Shown here one piece after another: positions 36,074 to 44,641 of a stretch of DNA of 64,000 bases. The stretch is from contig NZ_JABERD010000007.1 in the NCBI RefSeq assembly GCF_013044505.1, positions 44,647 through 108,646 on the forward strand. The letters run 5' to 3'. Below the pieces are notes generated by a model that had not been told where the DNA came from, ran no database searches, and saw nothing but the letters and a program-made list of their open reading frames with translations. Position 1 is the stretch's first letter; each line of letters opens with the position of its first letter. The position numbers were made by a program, and so were the translations under genes. Source of the stretch: Streptomyces sp. S3(2020) (GTDB lineage: Bacteria; Actinomycetota; Actinomycetes; Streptomycetales; Streptomycetaceae).

Positions 36074-38007
36074 GCCGGGGGGCGGCCGAGCCGGAGCTCG
36101 GCTCTCTCCTCGTCCGCCACCTCCTAGCGGTGTCGGCCCGTCTCGCCGAGGAGGCCACTACGCTCGACGACTGGCTGGCCATGTCGCCGATCATCCTCGA
36201 CGTCACCGATGAGACGGAAATCCTGCCGGTGGAGGACGCTTTCGAGCGGGAGTCCGGGGCGCTGCGCACGGTTTGCCACCGCCCGTACACGCGCCTGCGT
36301 ACGGTGGAGGAAATCCTGCCGACGTCCCGGGTGCGCTCGATTGCCGTCGGCGCGACGGCGCGTTTGGCCGCCCGCCCCGAGGACTGGGCCTCGCATACGC
36401 TCGCCGGTGTCCGGCCCAGCCGTCTGCTGGCCCGGCGCAGTGAGGAAAACGCCGACATCTACGAGAACCGAGTCGCGATCGCCGTCCTCAACGTGATGCG
36501 ATCGCATCTGCAGCAGCGCATCGCCAAGCTCAGAGACCTGAGCAGGATGGTGGACGATGTACACGGCCTGCTCGTGCCCTCGCAGGAAACTTCTTGGCGG
36601 GCCCGACGAGACCTGGCCGGACTACTCAGGAACATCGAGGAATCTGGTCGGCACCAGGCGGCCGCGGAGGTGCGCCAGCGGGCACTCGAATCCTCCCTCA
36701 CGGCAGTGGAGGTGATGCTGGGCTCGCCGCTGGCACGCGCGGTCGACCACCGCTCCGCACCGCCGCGCGCACTGCATCCGACGAACCTGCTGAGCAGTGA
36801 TCCGCATTACCGCAGGGTGGCTCTGCTCTGGCAAGCCTGTACGGCAATCGAGACCCCGCGTCTCGGAGAAGCCGAAACGGCCCGTCGGCGACAGGAGATC
36901 CTCTTCGCCTTCGGGCGTTTCACCAGCCTCCTTCTGCTGCTCGCCTGCAAGCTGCTACAGGCAGTCCCGGACTCTGGCCAGCCGGTTCCTTCCCCCGGCT
37001 GCACCACCCGCTTCCACATGCGAGGCGAGTCGCTGACGGTCACCTGGTCCCAGACGGGCGACTTCATCCTTCACTGGCGCAAGCGGCAGGTGCTCCGCGT
37101 CGTACCGATCACAACCGACCTGTGCACGGCTCCCGACGCCTCCTCGGTCGCTGCGGCGATCACGGAATCCCGCCGCGACCGGCCGAGTGCCGTGTGCGAC
37201 AACGACCTGATCGTCTATCCAGGACTGCTTCAAGCACGTCAGGACGCAGAGACTGACGTCGTCCGGGCCGCGTATCGGATCGGTTATCGCTACAGCGACG
37301 CGCCCGAGCCGCAGGTCGACGTCGCTCCTTTGTCCCCCCTGGACATTTTCAGCGTCAGCCGCCTGCTGCGAGCAGTCCAATGGGCGACACTGGGTGCTGA
37401 CGCGCGCGACTACCCCCACACCGTGCCCGTACCCACAGGCGATCGCTCCGCTCTGGCGGGCTGCGGCTGGCTCGAACCCCGGCCTGACGGTGTCGCGGTC
37501 GTGCGCGCCCCGAGCCCGGCCGAGTTGGAGCGCCTCCCCGCACTGCTGAAACAGACCCGCAGGCGGCACGGCAGTGGCCGGGCAACCGAGCACGAGACCC
37601 GGCGATTGCGCACCTTGTGTGCGGCGTTAGAAGACGCGGCCGCCAAGACCGAACTGCTCGAAGTGTGTCCGGTGTGCGCCAAGGCCGGCCCTCAGCGCCA
37701 GACGGTCTTCGAGCCGCGTGAGGACGGCCTGTTCGCAGCGTCCTGCACCTCGTGCCATACCCGGTGGGAACTCCGTCGCTGCCTGGCCTGTGGCGACACC
37801 TTCCCGTTGCTCGATCCGGACGGCCTTGCCGCTACCGGTGCTCCCGAACCTGACCTCGATAGCCGTGTCGGTGGCGTTCTCCTGGCGGTTCCGTGCTGGG
37901 CCGCGGACCGCACCGGCCAGTCCGTCTGCCCCACCTGCGGCACCTGCAGTGAGGCGGGACGAGTCGCTTCCTGCCCGCGCGGCTGTTCGACCCAGCCACC
38001 GCTCTAA
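36070..38007 (+). CDS. DUF2357/McrC-position protein with zinc ribbons
   Basis: 645 aa; its ATG overlaps the McrB-like stop by 4 nt. The central block RRSEENADIYENRVAIAVLN (about 118-137) followed by a helical region resembles DUF2357 proteins, which occupy the McrC position beside McrB-like ATPases and usually continue into a PD-(D/E)XK nuclease. I cannot see a convincing D...ExK here; candidate acidic/Lys sites are scattered. The C-terminal ~115 residues hold at least three CxxC pairs (CPVC near 532, CTSC near 558, CLAC near 570, CPTC near 620), so two zinc ribbons are likely. It is the last gene of the operon and is followed by a 26-bp perfect hairpin. Confidence 0.65.
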   Translation: MSRGAAEPELGSLLVRHLLAVSARLAEEATTLDDWLAMSPIILDVTDETEILPVEDAFERESGALRTVCHRPYTRLRTVEEILPTSRVRSIAVGATARLAARPEDWASHTLAGVRPSRLLARRSEENADIYENRVAIAVLNVMRSHLQQRIAKLRDLSRMVDDVHGLLVPSQETSWRARRDLAGLLRNIEESGRHQAAAEVRQRALESSLTAVEVMLGSPLARAVDHRSAPPRALHPTNLLSSDPHYRRVALLWQACTAIETPRLGEAETARRRQEILFAFGRFTSLLLLLACKLLQAVPDSGQPVPSPGCTTRFHMRGESLTVTWSQTGDFILHWRKRQVLRVVPITTDLCTAPDASSVAAAITESRRDRPSAVCDNDLIVYPGLLQARQDAETDVVRAAYRIGYRYSDAPEPQVDVAPLSPLDIFSVSRLLRAVQWATLGADARDYPHTVPVPTGDRSALAGCGWLEPRPDGVAVVRAPSPAELERLPALLKQTRRRHGSGRATEHETRRLRTLCAALEDAAAKTELLEVCPVCAKAGPQRQTVFEPREDGLFAASCTSCHTRWELRRCLACGDTFPLLDPDGLAATGAPEPDLDSRVGGVLLAVPCWAADRTGQSVCPTCGTCSEAGRVASCPRGCSTQPPL

Positions 38008-38138
38008 ACCGGGAACGGTGCGTCTATCCCGCGAACGGGCCGTGGCCCGGGATGCCTCGCCGCAGCACAGGCAGAACAGGATCGTCGCGGCGTCCGCTGA
38101 GCATGTGGTGACACGTCAGTTCGGCAAAATTGGGTCAG

Positions 38139-38194
38139 CCGTGAGACGACGAAGCCCCACCGGAGCATTCCGGTGGGGCTTCGTCGTCTCACGG
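38139..38194. terminator. 26-bp perfect hairpin, probable operon terminator
   Basis: 38139-38164 is perfectly complementary in reverse to 38169-38194, with a 4-nt GCAT loop. The stem starts CCGTGAGACG and ends CCCCACCGGA on its left arm. It lies 132 nt after the last operon gene. It has no T-run, as is usual for Streptomyces terminators, and would work in both directions. The length and perfection are exceptional. Confidence 0.75.
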
Positions 38195-38361
38195 TTCCGC
38201 GCAAAAGCGCCCTCGGGACGGTTGCCGGCAAGGAACTCTGGTAGGTCAACGCGCTGTTGCGGGAGTGCTTTGGCCGACTTCAGTGGGCCGCACTCGTATG
38301 CCGCTCGCGATGGTGCGCGGCCACGGCCGGCCCAACAGGACCGGGCCGCGATCATCGGTGA

Positions 38362-39297
38362 CACCCTGCTCGGCACCTGTTCACTTGGTCCGTTCTGGTC
38401 GGCGTCCCATTCAGCCTCGCCCTGACCGTGGCCGACGTCGGCGGGAGTCAGAACCGGGCCCGCATCGTCACTTGGGCCGTCCTCGGCATAACTGCCGTGC
38501 TGCTCGCCTGGGGGTACGCCGAGGCCCGCCGCGTGCCGCGCGTGCGCCGACTCGACGTGCAACTCCCGCGGCTGGGTGCCGGGCTGGACGGCATCCGCGT
38601 CGTCCTTATCACCGACACCCACTACGGCCCACTCGATCGCGCCCGCTGGTCGGCACAGGTATGCGAGACCGTGAACGCTCTGGAAGCCGACCTGGTCTGC
38701 CACACCGGCGACATCGCGGACGGCACGGCCGAACGCCGCCGCGCCCAGGCCGCCCCACTCGGCACCGTGCAGGCCACCCGGGCCCGGGTCTACGTCACCG
38801 GCGACCACGAGTACTAAAGCGAGGCCCAGGGGTGGGTCGACCTGATGGACGAACTCGGCTGGGAGCCGCTGCGCAACCGTCATCTGCTGCTCGAACGCGG
38901 GGGTGACACCCTCGTGGTCGCCGGCGTGGACGACGTCACCGCCGAGTCCTCCGGCCTCGCGGGCCACCACGCCCACCTCCCCGGAGCCCTGAACGGCGCC
39001 GACCCCGAGCTCCCCGTCCTGCTCCTGGCCCACCAGCCCAAGTTCATCGACCGCGCTGCAGCCGCCGGCATCGACCTCCAGCTCTCCGGGCACACCCACG
39101 GCGGCCAGATCTGGCCCTTCCACCACTTGGTCCGCCTCGACCAGCCCGCCCTCGCCGGCCTCACCCACCACGGCCCCCGCACCCTCCTCTACACCAGCCG
39201 CGGCACCGGCTTCTGGGGCCCGCCGTTCCGCGTCTTCGCGCCCAGCGAGATCACCCTGCTCGTGCTCCGCTCCCCGCAGCAACCCAGCTCGACGTAG
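38362..39297 (+). pseudogene. Metallophosphoesterase with internal stop and lost 5' end
   Basis: One frame runs from after TGA 38359-38361 to TAG-type stop near 39297 but is broken by TAA at 38815-38817. The first part has a membrane segment (TWAVLGITAVLLAWGYAEA) and the metal motifs LITDTHYGPLD, CHTGDIADG and VTGDHEY. The second part resumes in the same frame with VVAGVDDV, LLAHQPK and LSGHTHGGQIWPF, all conserved in YkuE-type metallophosphoesterases. At the stop, homologues have a second Tyr, so one base change (TAC to TAA) explains it. The multi-helix N-terminus is also missing. The downstream half could only be made by reinitiation. Confidence 0.8.
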
Positions 39298-39474
39298 CAC
39301 TCGACGGGCCGATACATCCGCTTGGAGCAGTCCACGAGTCGAGGGATGCGGCGTAACAGATGACCAGGCCCGTCTCGCTGAGGACAAGATCCGGACCATT
39401 CCCGGGCCGACGGCTCCAACGAGCCATACGTGGCCACGTTTTACGCAGGTCAGCGACGCGTGTCGCCTGTACCA

Positions 39475-39555
39475 CCAGCAGACGAAGAACGTTTGGTTTC
39501 ATACAGTCCGAAGAAAATTGGGTTCTTCTAGAGCCTCAAGTCGGCTGCCTGGAGG
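39475..39555 (+). repeat. Right att-like direct repeat (exaC 3'-end copy)
   Basis: 81 nt matching 21038-21119 at 75 positions. It encodes the last residues of the aldehyde dehydrogenase in the order QQTKNV, one-base deletion, VSYSPKKIGFF, stop. Upstream of it no further dehydrogenase sequence is present. The IS256 element begins 23 nt later. Confidence 0.8.
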
Positions 39556-39578
39556 CGCCGTTACGGGTCACGTCCGCT

Positions 39579-40981
39579 GGAGTGGTGTATTGACGGCCAC
39601 TCGGTGATCTCTTCTTTGAGGCTAGGCGGTGAGTTCAGTCGGGAGGACGGTCTCGTCGGTTTCTGACTCGATCGGGTGGAGGCGAGCCTTGGCAAGCAGG
39701 TCGAGGCCCATGTAGCGGCGGGCCTCGGTCCATTCGTCGTTCTGCTCGGCCAGCACTGCGCCGACGAGGCGGATCAGGGCGGTGCGGTCGGGGAAGATGC
39801 CGACCACGTCGGTGCGGCGGCGGATCTCCTTGTTGAGCCGTTCTTGCGGGTTGTTGGACCAGATCTGCCGCCAGATCTCGCGGGGGAAGGTGGTGAACGC
39901 CAGGATGTCGCCCTGTGCGGCGTCCAAGTGGGCTGCTGCTTTGGGGAACTTGGCTTCCAGGGCATCGAGGACGTGGCGCATCTGGGCCTGGACGGCGTCG
40001 GTGTCGGGCTGTTCGAAGATGGTCCGCGACAAGGTGGCCACCCAAGGCTGGGCCGACTTGGGCACCTGGCTCAAGAGCGAGCGGGCGTAGTGGGTGCGGC
40101 AGCGCTGCCAGCTGGCGCCGGGCAGGGTGGCGCCGATCGCGTTGACCAGGCCCATGTGGGCGTCGGAGATGACGAGTTGGACGCCGGACAGGCCGCGGGC
40201 GATGAGCGAGCGCAGGAAGGCGAGCCAGCCGGCGCCGTCCTCGGCGGTGGCCACGTCGATGCCGAGGATCTCGCGGTGGCCATCGGCGTTGACGCCGACC
40301 GCGATCAGCGCGTGGACGTTGATGATGCGGCCGCCCTCGCGGACTTTCTGGGTCAGCGCATCGACCCAGACGAACGCGTAAGGCCCTTGGTCCAGTGGCC
40401 GGTTGCGAAAGGCGGCGACCTGTTCGTCCAGGTGCTTGGCCATCGCGCTGACCTGGGACTTCGACAGCTGGGTGACGCCCAGGGACTCGGCGAGCTTCTC
40501 GACCCGGCGCGTGCTCACGCCCAGCAGGTAGGCGGTGGCGACCACCGAGATGAGGGCCTGTTCGGCCCGGCGTCGTCGTTCGAGGGGCCAGTGCGGGAAA
40601 TAGCTGCCGGACCTGAGCTTGGGGACAGCGAGTTCGACGGTGCCCGCTCGGGTGTCCCACTCGCGCGGGCGATACCCGTTGCGATGGTTGACGCGTTCGT
40701 CGCTGACCTGCCCGTATTCAGCGTTGCAGAGGGCGTCGGCCTCCGCGGACATGAGCGCGTCGGCGAACGTCTTGACCATCGCGCGCAGCAGATCGGGACT
40801 CGCCGCGGCGAGGTTGTCTTCGGCGAGGGCGTGCAGGGGCACACTGTCAGGTGCGGTCATCGTGCTGATCTCCTTCGAGGCTTCGACACTTCGAAGATCA
40901 GCCGGTGGCCGTTCATCTATGCGGGCACCATCCCGATGCCGGAGCAAACCCCCGGATCAGGTCGAACCCGTACACCACTTC
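39579..40981 (-). mobile_element. IS256-family insertion sequence
   Basis: About 1.4 kb bounded by imperfect inverted repeats, GGAGTGGTGTA at 39579-39589 and the inverse of GAAGTGGTGTA at 40971-40981 (10 of 11 identical). It carries one complete transposase gene. I do not find a matching 8-bp target duplication in the flanks. It sits just outside the right island repeat. Confidence 0.8.
39622..40860 (-). CDS. IS256-family transposase
   Basis: 412 aa from ATG 40860 behind AAGGAG; the frame is open 29 codons further but lacks a ribosome site. The mutator-type DDE core is clear: FVWVDALTQKVREGGRIIN with the first Asp (about residue 167), LVISDAHMGLVNAI with the second Asp near 233, and the Glu in WSNNPQERLNKEIRRRTDVV near 341. 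WQRCRTHYARSLLSQVPK matches the CxxH region of the family. No disruption is seen, so the element may be active. Confidence 0.95.
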   Translation of the reverse strand: MTAPDSVPLHALAEDNLAAASPDLLRAMVKTFADALMSAEADALCNAEYGQVSDERVNHRNGYRPREWDTRAGTVELAVPKLRSGSYFPHWPLERRRRAEQALISVVATAYLLGVSTRRVEKLAESLGVTQLSKSQVSAMAKHLDEQVAAFRNRPLDQGPYAFVWVDALTQKVREGGRIINVHALIAVGVNADGHREILGIDVATAEDGAGWLAFLRSLIARGLSGVQLVISDAHMGLVNAIGATLPGASWQRCRTHYARSLLSQVPKSAQPWVATLSRTIFEQPDTDAVQAQMRHVLDALEAKFPKAAAHLDAAQGDILAFTTFPREIWRQIWSNNPQERLNKEIRRRTDVVGIFPDRTALIRLVGAVLAEQNDEWTEARRYMGLDLLAKARLHPIESETDETVLPTELTA

Positions 40982-40999
40982 CCTGGACGCAACCCAAAC

Positions 41000-41032
41000 G
41001 GCACCCCCGTGGCAGCAATCCCGAGGGGTGCC
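41000..41032 (-). terminator. Hairpin after tetR-family gene
   Basis: GGCACCCC (41000-41007) pairs with GGGGTGCC (41025-41032). It lies about 75 nt beyond the stop of the minus-strand TetR gene and before the IS256, so it probably ends that transcript. Confidence 0.5.
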
Positions 41033-41105
41033 CCCAGCGCGATTCGGCCAGGAAGCTACGCATCTCGATGGCGAGTTGCGGGAGGCGGTGGACAGGTGTC
41101 GCGCT

Positions 41106-41744
41106 TCAGGTGCGTGCGACGTTGCCGACCGAGGCGCGCAGGTCGTTCTCTCCGATGAGCAGCGGGGGCAGGGGAGTTGCGCTGTCCGGGTTGAGGGAGT
41201 CGAAGAGCAGGGCGATGAAGCGGGCGCGCAGCGAGGGTGTGGTGCCCGGGAGTGCGAGGCCGGCGACGGCCATGACGAGGAAGTGAGGGATGTCCTCGGC
41301 TGTGAGGTCGGCACGGATCTCTCCGGCCTGCTGTGCGCGCACGAGGAGTGGGTGCAGTGAGGCGCTGAATCGCTGGAGGACTTCCACTGCGACGTCGGCG
41401 AAGTTGCCGGCGAAGGTGACCAGGCCCCGCTCCTCGGTGATCAGGTCGAGCAGTTGTGTGGCGATGTCCTGAAGGGCCTGGCGTGTGTGCGGGGAGTCGG
41501 CGGCTCGCTCGACGAGAGGGAGGAGGTCGGTTTCGAGGATGTCCTCCAGGACGGCCCGGACGACGGCCTCGCGGTTGGGGAAATGGCGGTAGAGCGTGGC
41601 GATGCCCACGCCGGCTTCTGCGGCGATCTGTTCCAGAGAGGCTTCACCTCTGCCCAGCACCGTCCGTCCCGCGAGGGTGATGCGTTCCACGCTGGAGCGG
41701 GCGTCGACCCGGCGCCGGGGCGTGCGGCCGTCCGTCGTTGCCAT
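41106..41744 (-). CDS. TetR-family repressor of the MMPL gene
   Basis: 212 aa from ATG 41744. The TetR helix-turn-helix is at about residues 35-60 (ASLEQIAAEAGVGIATLYRH, then FPNREAVVRAVLED). The C-terminal ~140 residues are the usual all-helical ligand/dimer domain with FAGNFADVAVEVLQRF. It is divergent from the MMPL transporter with 141 bp between the starts, so it most likely represses that transporter and itself. Confidence 0.9.
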   Translation of the reverse strand: MATTDGRTPRRRVDARSSVERITLAGRTVLGRGEASLEQIAAEAGVGIATLYRHFPNREAVVRAVLEDILETDLLPLVERAADSPHTRQALQDIATQLLDLITEERGLVTFAGNFADVAVEVLQRFSASLHPLLVRAQQAGEIRADLTAEDIPHFLVMAVAGLALPGTTPSLRARFIALLFDSLNPDSATPLPPLLIGENDLRASVGNVART

Positions 41745-41885
41745 CTGTGACTTCCCTGATCTTCGATGAGCCGCTGCTTCGATAGCATCCTACCGTAGTG
41801 ATAGTTGACTCTCACTTTGATAGTACCCTCTCGCTTCGTGGTGCGGTCTGGCCTGTCAGGCCGCCTGGACGAGAGGGAGAAGCCT
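41745..41885. promoter_or_regulatory. Divergent tetR/MMPL operator region
   Basis: The gap contains TGATAGT twice (41799-41805 and 41818-41824) and an AGTGA/TCACT inverted repeat (41797-41801 and 41812-41816) interleaved with them. A TTGACT hexamer at 41805-41810 falls inside, and could be a -35 element. GATAG also occurs at 41781. This cluster is the best operator candidate for the TetR protein. Confidence 0.5.
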
Positions 41886-44222
41886 GTGTCCGTTCTGCTG
41901 TACCGGCTGGGGAAGTTCGCCTACGGCAAACCCTGGTACGTCATCGGAGGGTGGCTGGCAGTGCTGGCGGCGGTCGTCCTTCTGCTCGTGACCTGTCCGG
42001 TCAAGCTCAGCAACGAGGTCCGCATCGACGGCACCCCGTCCCAGGAGGTCATCGACGGCTTGGCCACCTCCCTCCCGGAGGCTTCCGGCGGCCAGGGCAT
42101 GCTGCTCTTCACCGCTCCGGAGGGGGCCACGATCAACGACGAGGAGGCGCGGTCCGCCCTGGTGGCCGCAGCCGACGCCGTCTACCGCCACGACCACGTC
42201 ATCGACGCGAGGAAAGTACTGGCCAGGGAGGCCGCCAAGGGCGAGAACAGCCCACTGCTGCGGGCTCAGGCAGCGGTTGCCCAAGCCGCTGGAAGGCCGT
42301 CCTCCGACAAGACACCCGTCCCCTTGCAGCAGGGTGGTCAGCCGGTGCCGGGCGTCGTCGTCTCCGCCGACGGCTCAACGGCCCTGATGCAGTTCCAGTT
42401 CGACCAGCAGACCTTCGAACTTCCCGCCGGGACGATCGACAGCACCATCCGGGCCGCCGAGCAACAGGCCGCGACCGGCGATCTGGAGGTCCTGCCGTCG
42501 GCGGCGATGACGGAGATCCCCGAGATCATCGGCGTCGGGGAGATCGTCGGCGTCGTCGTGGCGGCCCTTGTCCTGCTGATCACCCTGGGATCGGTCATCG
42601 CGGCGGGTCTGCCACTGGTCATCGCCCTGGCCGGCGTCACGGTGGGAGTCGGCGGCGCCTTCACCCTCTCCAGCGTCTTCGAGATCCACTCACTCGCAGC
42701 GGTGCTGGCCCTGATGCTGGGGCTGGCCGTCGGCATCGACTACGCACTGTTCATCGTCAACCGGGAACGCCGGCTGATCCTCGACCAGGGCATGGACCCC
42801 CATGAAGCGACCGCCCGGGCGCTCGGCACCGCCGGCAGCGCGGTCTTCTTCGCCGGCAGCACCGTCATCATCGCTCTGGCCGGACTCCTGGTCATCGGCA
42901 TCACGCTGCTCAGCACCATGGCCATCGTCGCGGCCGGCACGATCGCCATCGCTGTCCTGCTCGCCCTGACCCTGCTGCCCGCCCTGCTGGGCCTGGTCAA
43001 AGGACGCATCTGCCCCGCCCGCACCCGGCGAAGGGAACAGGAACGGACAGGAGGCGCCGAGCACACCCGGGCGGTCCGCTGGGGAGACTTCCTGGTCCGC
43101 CACAGGTACGCCGCCCTCGCGGCCTCCATCCTCATCCCCGCGATCCTGGCGGTGCCCGCCGCCGGCATGAAACTGGGCCTGCCCTCCGGCGCGAGCTACA
43201 ACACCGACACCGGGCAGCGCCGCAGCTACGACCTGGTCAGCGACGCGTACGGGCCCGGCTACAACGGCCCCCTCCTGATCGCCGTCGATTCCACGACGAA
43301 CGGACAGCCCCTCACCCCCGCGGCCCTTGCCGCGGTGACCTCGGACCTGCGGAGCATCAAGGGCGCCACAGCGGTCTCCCTGGCCGGGATGAACCAGACC
43401 GGCACCACCGCCATCCTCAGCCTGATTCCCGACAGCGGACCGAACGACGACGCCACCAAGAATCTCGCCACCGCCCTACGGGACAAGAGCGCGCAGATCC
43501 GTGCAACCCACGGTGCCGACATCGGCGTCGCCGGGTTCACCACCCTCGCGATCGACGTCTCCGACCGGCTCGCCGACGTCCTGCCCCTCTACGTGGCCAC
43601 CGTCCTGGGACTGTCCCTCATCGTCCTGCTCCTGGTCTTCCGCTCCCTCATGGTCCCCCTGACGGCCACCCTCGGCTTCCTGCTGAGCATCGCCGCCACC
43701 TTCGGCACCACCACGGCCGTCTTCCAATGGGGCTGGCTGCAGAGCCTGATCGGACTCGACGCCACCGCACCCGTCGTGAGCCTGCTGCCCATCATCATCA
43801 CCGGCGTCCTCTACGGACTCGCCATGGACTACCAGATGTTCCTGGTGACCTCCATACGTGAAGCACACGTCCACGGCGCCACCGCCGTCAACGCCACCGT
43901 CACCGGCTTCGCCCGCGCCGGCTCCGTCGTCCTGGCCGCGGCCACCATCATGGTCTCCGTCTTCGCCGGCTTCGTCTTCAACGCCCAGCCCATGATCAAA
44001 CAGGCGGGCTTCGCGCTGGCCGCCGGCATCCTCATCGACGCCTTCGTCATCCGCATGACCTTCATCCCGGCCACCATGGCACTCGCCCAGGAGAAGGCCT
44101 GGTGGATCCCCGCCCGGCTGAACCGCCTGCTGCCCGACCTCGACGTCGAAGGCGACAAGCTCGCACAGAAGATCCCTCTCCCCCGCCCCACCGGAGCCAA
44201 GCAGACAGAGACCGTCAGCTGA
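41886..44222 (+). CDS. MMPL-family RND transporter
   Basis: 778 aa from GTG 41886, with GAGGGAG 6 nt upstream (the frame is open to 41805 without a site). Two halves each have one leading transmembrane helix, a large extracytoplasmic loop and a block of five to six helices: first helix about 15-38, cluster about 215-375, then second helix near 415 and cluster about 570-745. The proton-relay motif VGIDYALFIVNRERR (about 279) and its second-half counterpart LAMDYQMFLVTSIREA (about 648) are both intact. Such proteins export lipids or drugs using the proton gradient. It is controlled by the divergent TetR protein. Confidence 0.93.
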   Translation: MSVLLYRLGKFAYGKPWYVIGGWLAVLAAVVLLLVTCPVKLSNEVRIDGTPSQEVIDGLATSLPEASGGQGMLLFTAPEGATINDEEARSALVAAADAVYRHDHVIDARKVLAREAAKGENSPLLRAQAAVAQAAGRPSSDKTPVPLQQGGQPVPGVVVSADGSTALMQFQFDQQTFELPAGTIDSTIRAAEQQAATGDLEVLPSAAMTEIPEIIGVGEIVGVVVAALVLLITLGSVIAAGLPLVIALAGVTVGVGGAFTLSSVFEIHSLAAVLALMLGLAVGIDYALFIVNRERRLILDQGMDPHEATARALGTAGSAVFFAGSTVIIALAGLLVIGITLLSTMAIVAAGTIAIAVLLALTLLPALLGLVKGRICPARTRRREQERTGGAEHTRAVRWGDFLVRHRYAALAASILIPAILAVPAAGMKLGLPSGASYNTDTGQRRSYDLVSDAYGPGYNGPLLIAVDSTTNGQPLTPAALAAVTSDLRSIKGATAVSLAGMNQTGTTAILSLIPDSGPNDDATKNLATALRDKSAQIRATHGADIGVAGFTTLAIDVSDRLADVLPLYVATVLGLSLIVLLLVFRSLMVPLTATLGFLLSIAATFGTTTAVFQWGWLQSLIGLDATAPVVSLLPIIITGVLYGLAMDYQMFLVTSIREAHVHGATAVNATVTGFARAGSVVLAAATIMVSVFAGFVFNAQPMIKQAGFALAAGILIDAFVIRMTFIPATMALAQEKAWWIPARLNRLLPDLDVEGDKLAQKIPLPRPTGAKQTETVS

Positions 44223-44228
44223 CCGACA

Positions 44229-44281
44229 GCACCGTCTCTTCCCGCACCGCCATCAGGCCGCCGGTCAGGAAGAGACGGTGC
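44229..44281 (+). terminator. 14-bp inverted repeat after MMPL gene
   Basis: GCACCGTCTCTTCC (44229-44242) pairs perfectly with GGAAGAGACGGTGC (44268-44281) around a 25-nt loop that is itself G+C rich. It starts 7 nt after the transporter stop, so it probably terminates transcription. Confidence 0.6.
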
Positions 44282-44641
44282 CAGGCAGACCGCCGTGCCC
44301 TGGATCGCCGCCCTGGTGGAGAAGATGGCCCCCTACTGTCCCGTTGACAGCGAAGCCAGCCGGCCGCGAGGCGCTGACCATCTCCCACCTCGGCAACCCG
44401 CTCGGAGTCCGATCGCGCACACGGCCACCAGGCCCCGCGCGCACCCGAGTTCTCGACAACAGCAGTCGCGATCTCCCCGGAGCACGTCAAGACGATCAGG
44501 CTCTTCGCGACCAGGCGCGTCCTGCCCCGGCTGACGGATTCGTCCGCGGACCGACCGTTCTGCCCGCTCCTGCCGACTGTCGGCTTCGCCCCCATCTCGT
44601 TGACCGCTTTGACAGGTCCGCGATCCGTGCCTCATCATCAA
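44282..44641. other. Gap without recognisable gene
   Basis: About 360 nt with only short, poorly biased frames on both strands. No repeat, RNA gene or transposase fragment is identified. Confidence 0.4.

Larger units (their letters stand above)
21038..39555. mobile_element. Presumed genomic island inserted at the 3' end of exaC
   Basis: Two 81-82-nt direct repeats enclose 18.4 kb whose genes (nuclease, vWA/kinase/helicase/McrB operon, IS3, decayed metallophosphoesterase) have no relation to the flanking metabolism. By eye the codon usage is less GC-saturated than in the flanks. Insertion that rebuilds the 3' end of the target gene is the usual signature of site-specific integration. No integrase, relaxase or replication gene is visible, so the element is either immobilised or was moved in trans. 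It is called from the repeats and content only. Confidence 0.6.

Noticed and set aside
26737..38007. Assignment to BREX, DISARM, Zorya, Druantia or classical McrBC
   Set aside because: Hallmark components (PglZ, methyltransferases, ZorA/B, DruE, modified-base reader with McrC) are absent.
21096..39474. Integrase, excisionase or relaxase gene in the island
   Set aside because: I looked through both strands and saw only IS3 transposase genes; nothing resembling a tyrosine or serine recombinase.
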